Below are positions 63,544 through 64,000 of a stretch of 64,000 bases of DNA, piece by piece (position 1 is the stretch's first letter; every line of letters starts with the position of its first letter). The notes beneath the pieces are model-generated. The model saw nothing but the letters and a program-made list of their open reading frames with translations. It searched no databases and was not told the DNA's origin. The translations under genes were made by a program, and so were the position numbers. Origin of the DNA: Clostridia bacterium (GTDB taxonomy: Bacteria > Bacillota > Clostridia > Oscillospirales > Acutalibacteraceae); NCBI GenBank assembly GCA_017521425.1, contig JAFXCQ010000012.1:109390-173389 (forward strand), given 5' to 3'.

Positions 63544-63672
63544 GTGATGTTATTTAATAGTGAAATTACTTCGTAGTGATGTTAAGTTTTATGGGCAAAC
63601 CTAACATCACTGCTTGCAACATCACTTTCACTTGTGAAAACATCACTTTAAATTAAAAAGTTAAAACATCAC
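63544..63672. repeat. Clustered GTGATGTT repeats
   Basis: Six copies of GTGATGTT within 129 bases: two on the plus strand (63544, 63576) and four as AACATCAC (63603, 63618, 63639, 63665). Opposite copies can fold into several alternative hairpins. There is no open frame. It looks like a noncoding interspersed repeat of MITE type. Confidence 0.65.
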
Positions 63673-63710
63673 AAAAGCCGCCTGAAAAGAACATCTTTTA
63701 GGCGGCTTTA
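63673..63710. terminator. Terminator
   Basis: Arms AAAGCCGCCTGAAAAGA and TCTTTTAGGCGGCTTT; ends the minus-strand frame at 63714 and any plus-strand read-through from the CDF gene. Confidence 0.8.
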
Positions 63711-63713
63711 ATT

Positions 63714-63914
63714 TCATTTTTTCTTTTTAAACTTACTAATTATAAATGTTACTGTCATAATAATCAACTCAATTGGTAGCAATGAAACCAATACTAACCC
63801 TAAAACACTTTTGCCACCTGTTTCACCAAGAATTGGAATTGCTATAAAAAATGCAAATGACGATATTGCAAATACTATTAAAATTACAAACGTGTGCGGG
63901 TGTCTCGCCCACAA
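63714..63914 (-). CDS. Small hydrophobic protein, start doubtful
   Basis: A 66-residue frame with two helices: FVILIVFAISSFAFFIAIPIL and VLGLVLVSLLPIELIIMTVTFII, and a basic KFKKKK end. The only in-frame start is TTG at 63914, at the edge of an ATTCATTATTCAT-type repeat, with no ribosome site. It may be a real small membrane protein whose 5' end was changed by the repeat, or the rest of a longer gene. It has a good terminator after it. Confidence 0.35.
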   Translation of the reverse strand: MWARHPHTFVILIVFAISSFAFFIAIPILGETGGKSVLGLVLVSLLPIELIIMTVTFIISKFKKKK

Positions 63915-64000
63915 TTATTCATTATTCATCAGAGAAGCGACTTCATTCTTCACTATTCATTCGAAAATCCGTTCTTTTTAATGAATAATGAATGATGAAT
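63913..64000. repeat. ATTCATTATTCAT-type inverted repeat (runs off the window)
   Basis: TTATTCATTATTCATC near 63916-63931 faces AATGAATAATGAATGATG near 63980-63997, with extra ATTCA-type units between (TTCATTCTTCACTATTCATT). It is an imperfect palindrome-like noncoding repeat that reaches the window edge. Confidence 0.6.

Noticed and set aside
63544..63672. CRISPR array
   Set aside because: The GTGATGTT units are only eight bases, occur in both directions, and spacing is irregular with no cas genes nearby.

Overview
The window is AT-rich chromosomal DNA from a low-GC Firmicute, most likely a gut-type clostridium of the Oscillospiraceae/Ruminococcaceae group. The reasons are clostridial gene sets and orders (tepA-uppP-ftsK/spoIIIE, rex, nrdR, a DUF1292 gene, addB-addA), spore maturation genes spmA-spmB, Firmicute-type sigma-A promoters and ribosome binding sites, and host-glycan and surface genes such as a GH29 fucosidase and a BspA-type leucine-rich-repeat protein. 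The species cannot be fixed from the sequence alone.

Layout. 1-3.3 kb: end of a response regulator gene and a large sensor kinase (+). 3.3-11.5 kb (-): glycosyltransferase, tsf, rpsB, then tepA-uppP-ftsK/spoIIIE-DUF3006. 11.7-18.2 kb (+): aconitase, isocitrate dehydrogenase, rex, an unknown gene, pyrR, a mutarotase-like gene, a DUF1292 gene and a structured RNA resembling 6S RNA. 18.3-25.5 kb (-): a heterodimeric ABC exporter, a Wzy-like membrane protein, rplM-rpsI and a D,D-carboxypeptidase. 25.6-30.3 kb: a phosphoesterase, then a tRNA-Arg(CCU) gene split by a roughly 2.5-kb insert that carries its own complete tRNA-Arg(CCU) plus a LysR/EamA pair of different base composition, then mntP and tRNA-Leu. 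30.3-35.1 kb (-): a six-gene run from nrdR to a short-chain dehydrogenase. 35.2-40.7 kb: a small membrane protein, tRNA-Lys, secG, an unassigned plus-strand RNA gene, and parE-parC. 40.8-47.3 kb: spmA-spmB, radC, metK, a solitary mazF, a surface protein and a GH13 glucosidase. 47.3-62.2 kb, mostly (-): a nuclease/phosphatase-like protein, phosphohexomutase and methyltransferase; a secreted lipase-like protein (+); addB-addA; DUF378 (+); greA; a sugar nucleotidyltransferase. 62.3-64 kb: a manganese-type CDF transporter, then two kinds of intergenic repeat.

Most genes are housekeeping. The most unusual parts are (i) the tRNA-Arg(CCU) replacement scar, where the intruding DNA supplies a tRNA with the same anticodon placed behind the original promoter; (ii) a rod-like RNA gene at about 36254-36402 with its own promoter and terminator, which I cannot assign to a family; (iii) a Rex-like operator on the start site of the acn-icd-rex operon; (iv) an operator-like inverted repeat around the rplM -10 box and a 15-base promoter block shared with secG; and (v) clustered GTGATGTT and ATTCATTATTCAT intergenic repeats at the right edge. 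No CRISPR array, prophage, integrase or rRNA operon was seen.
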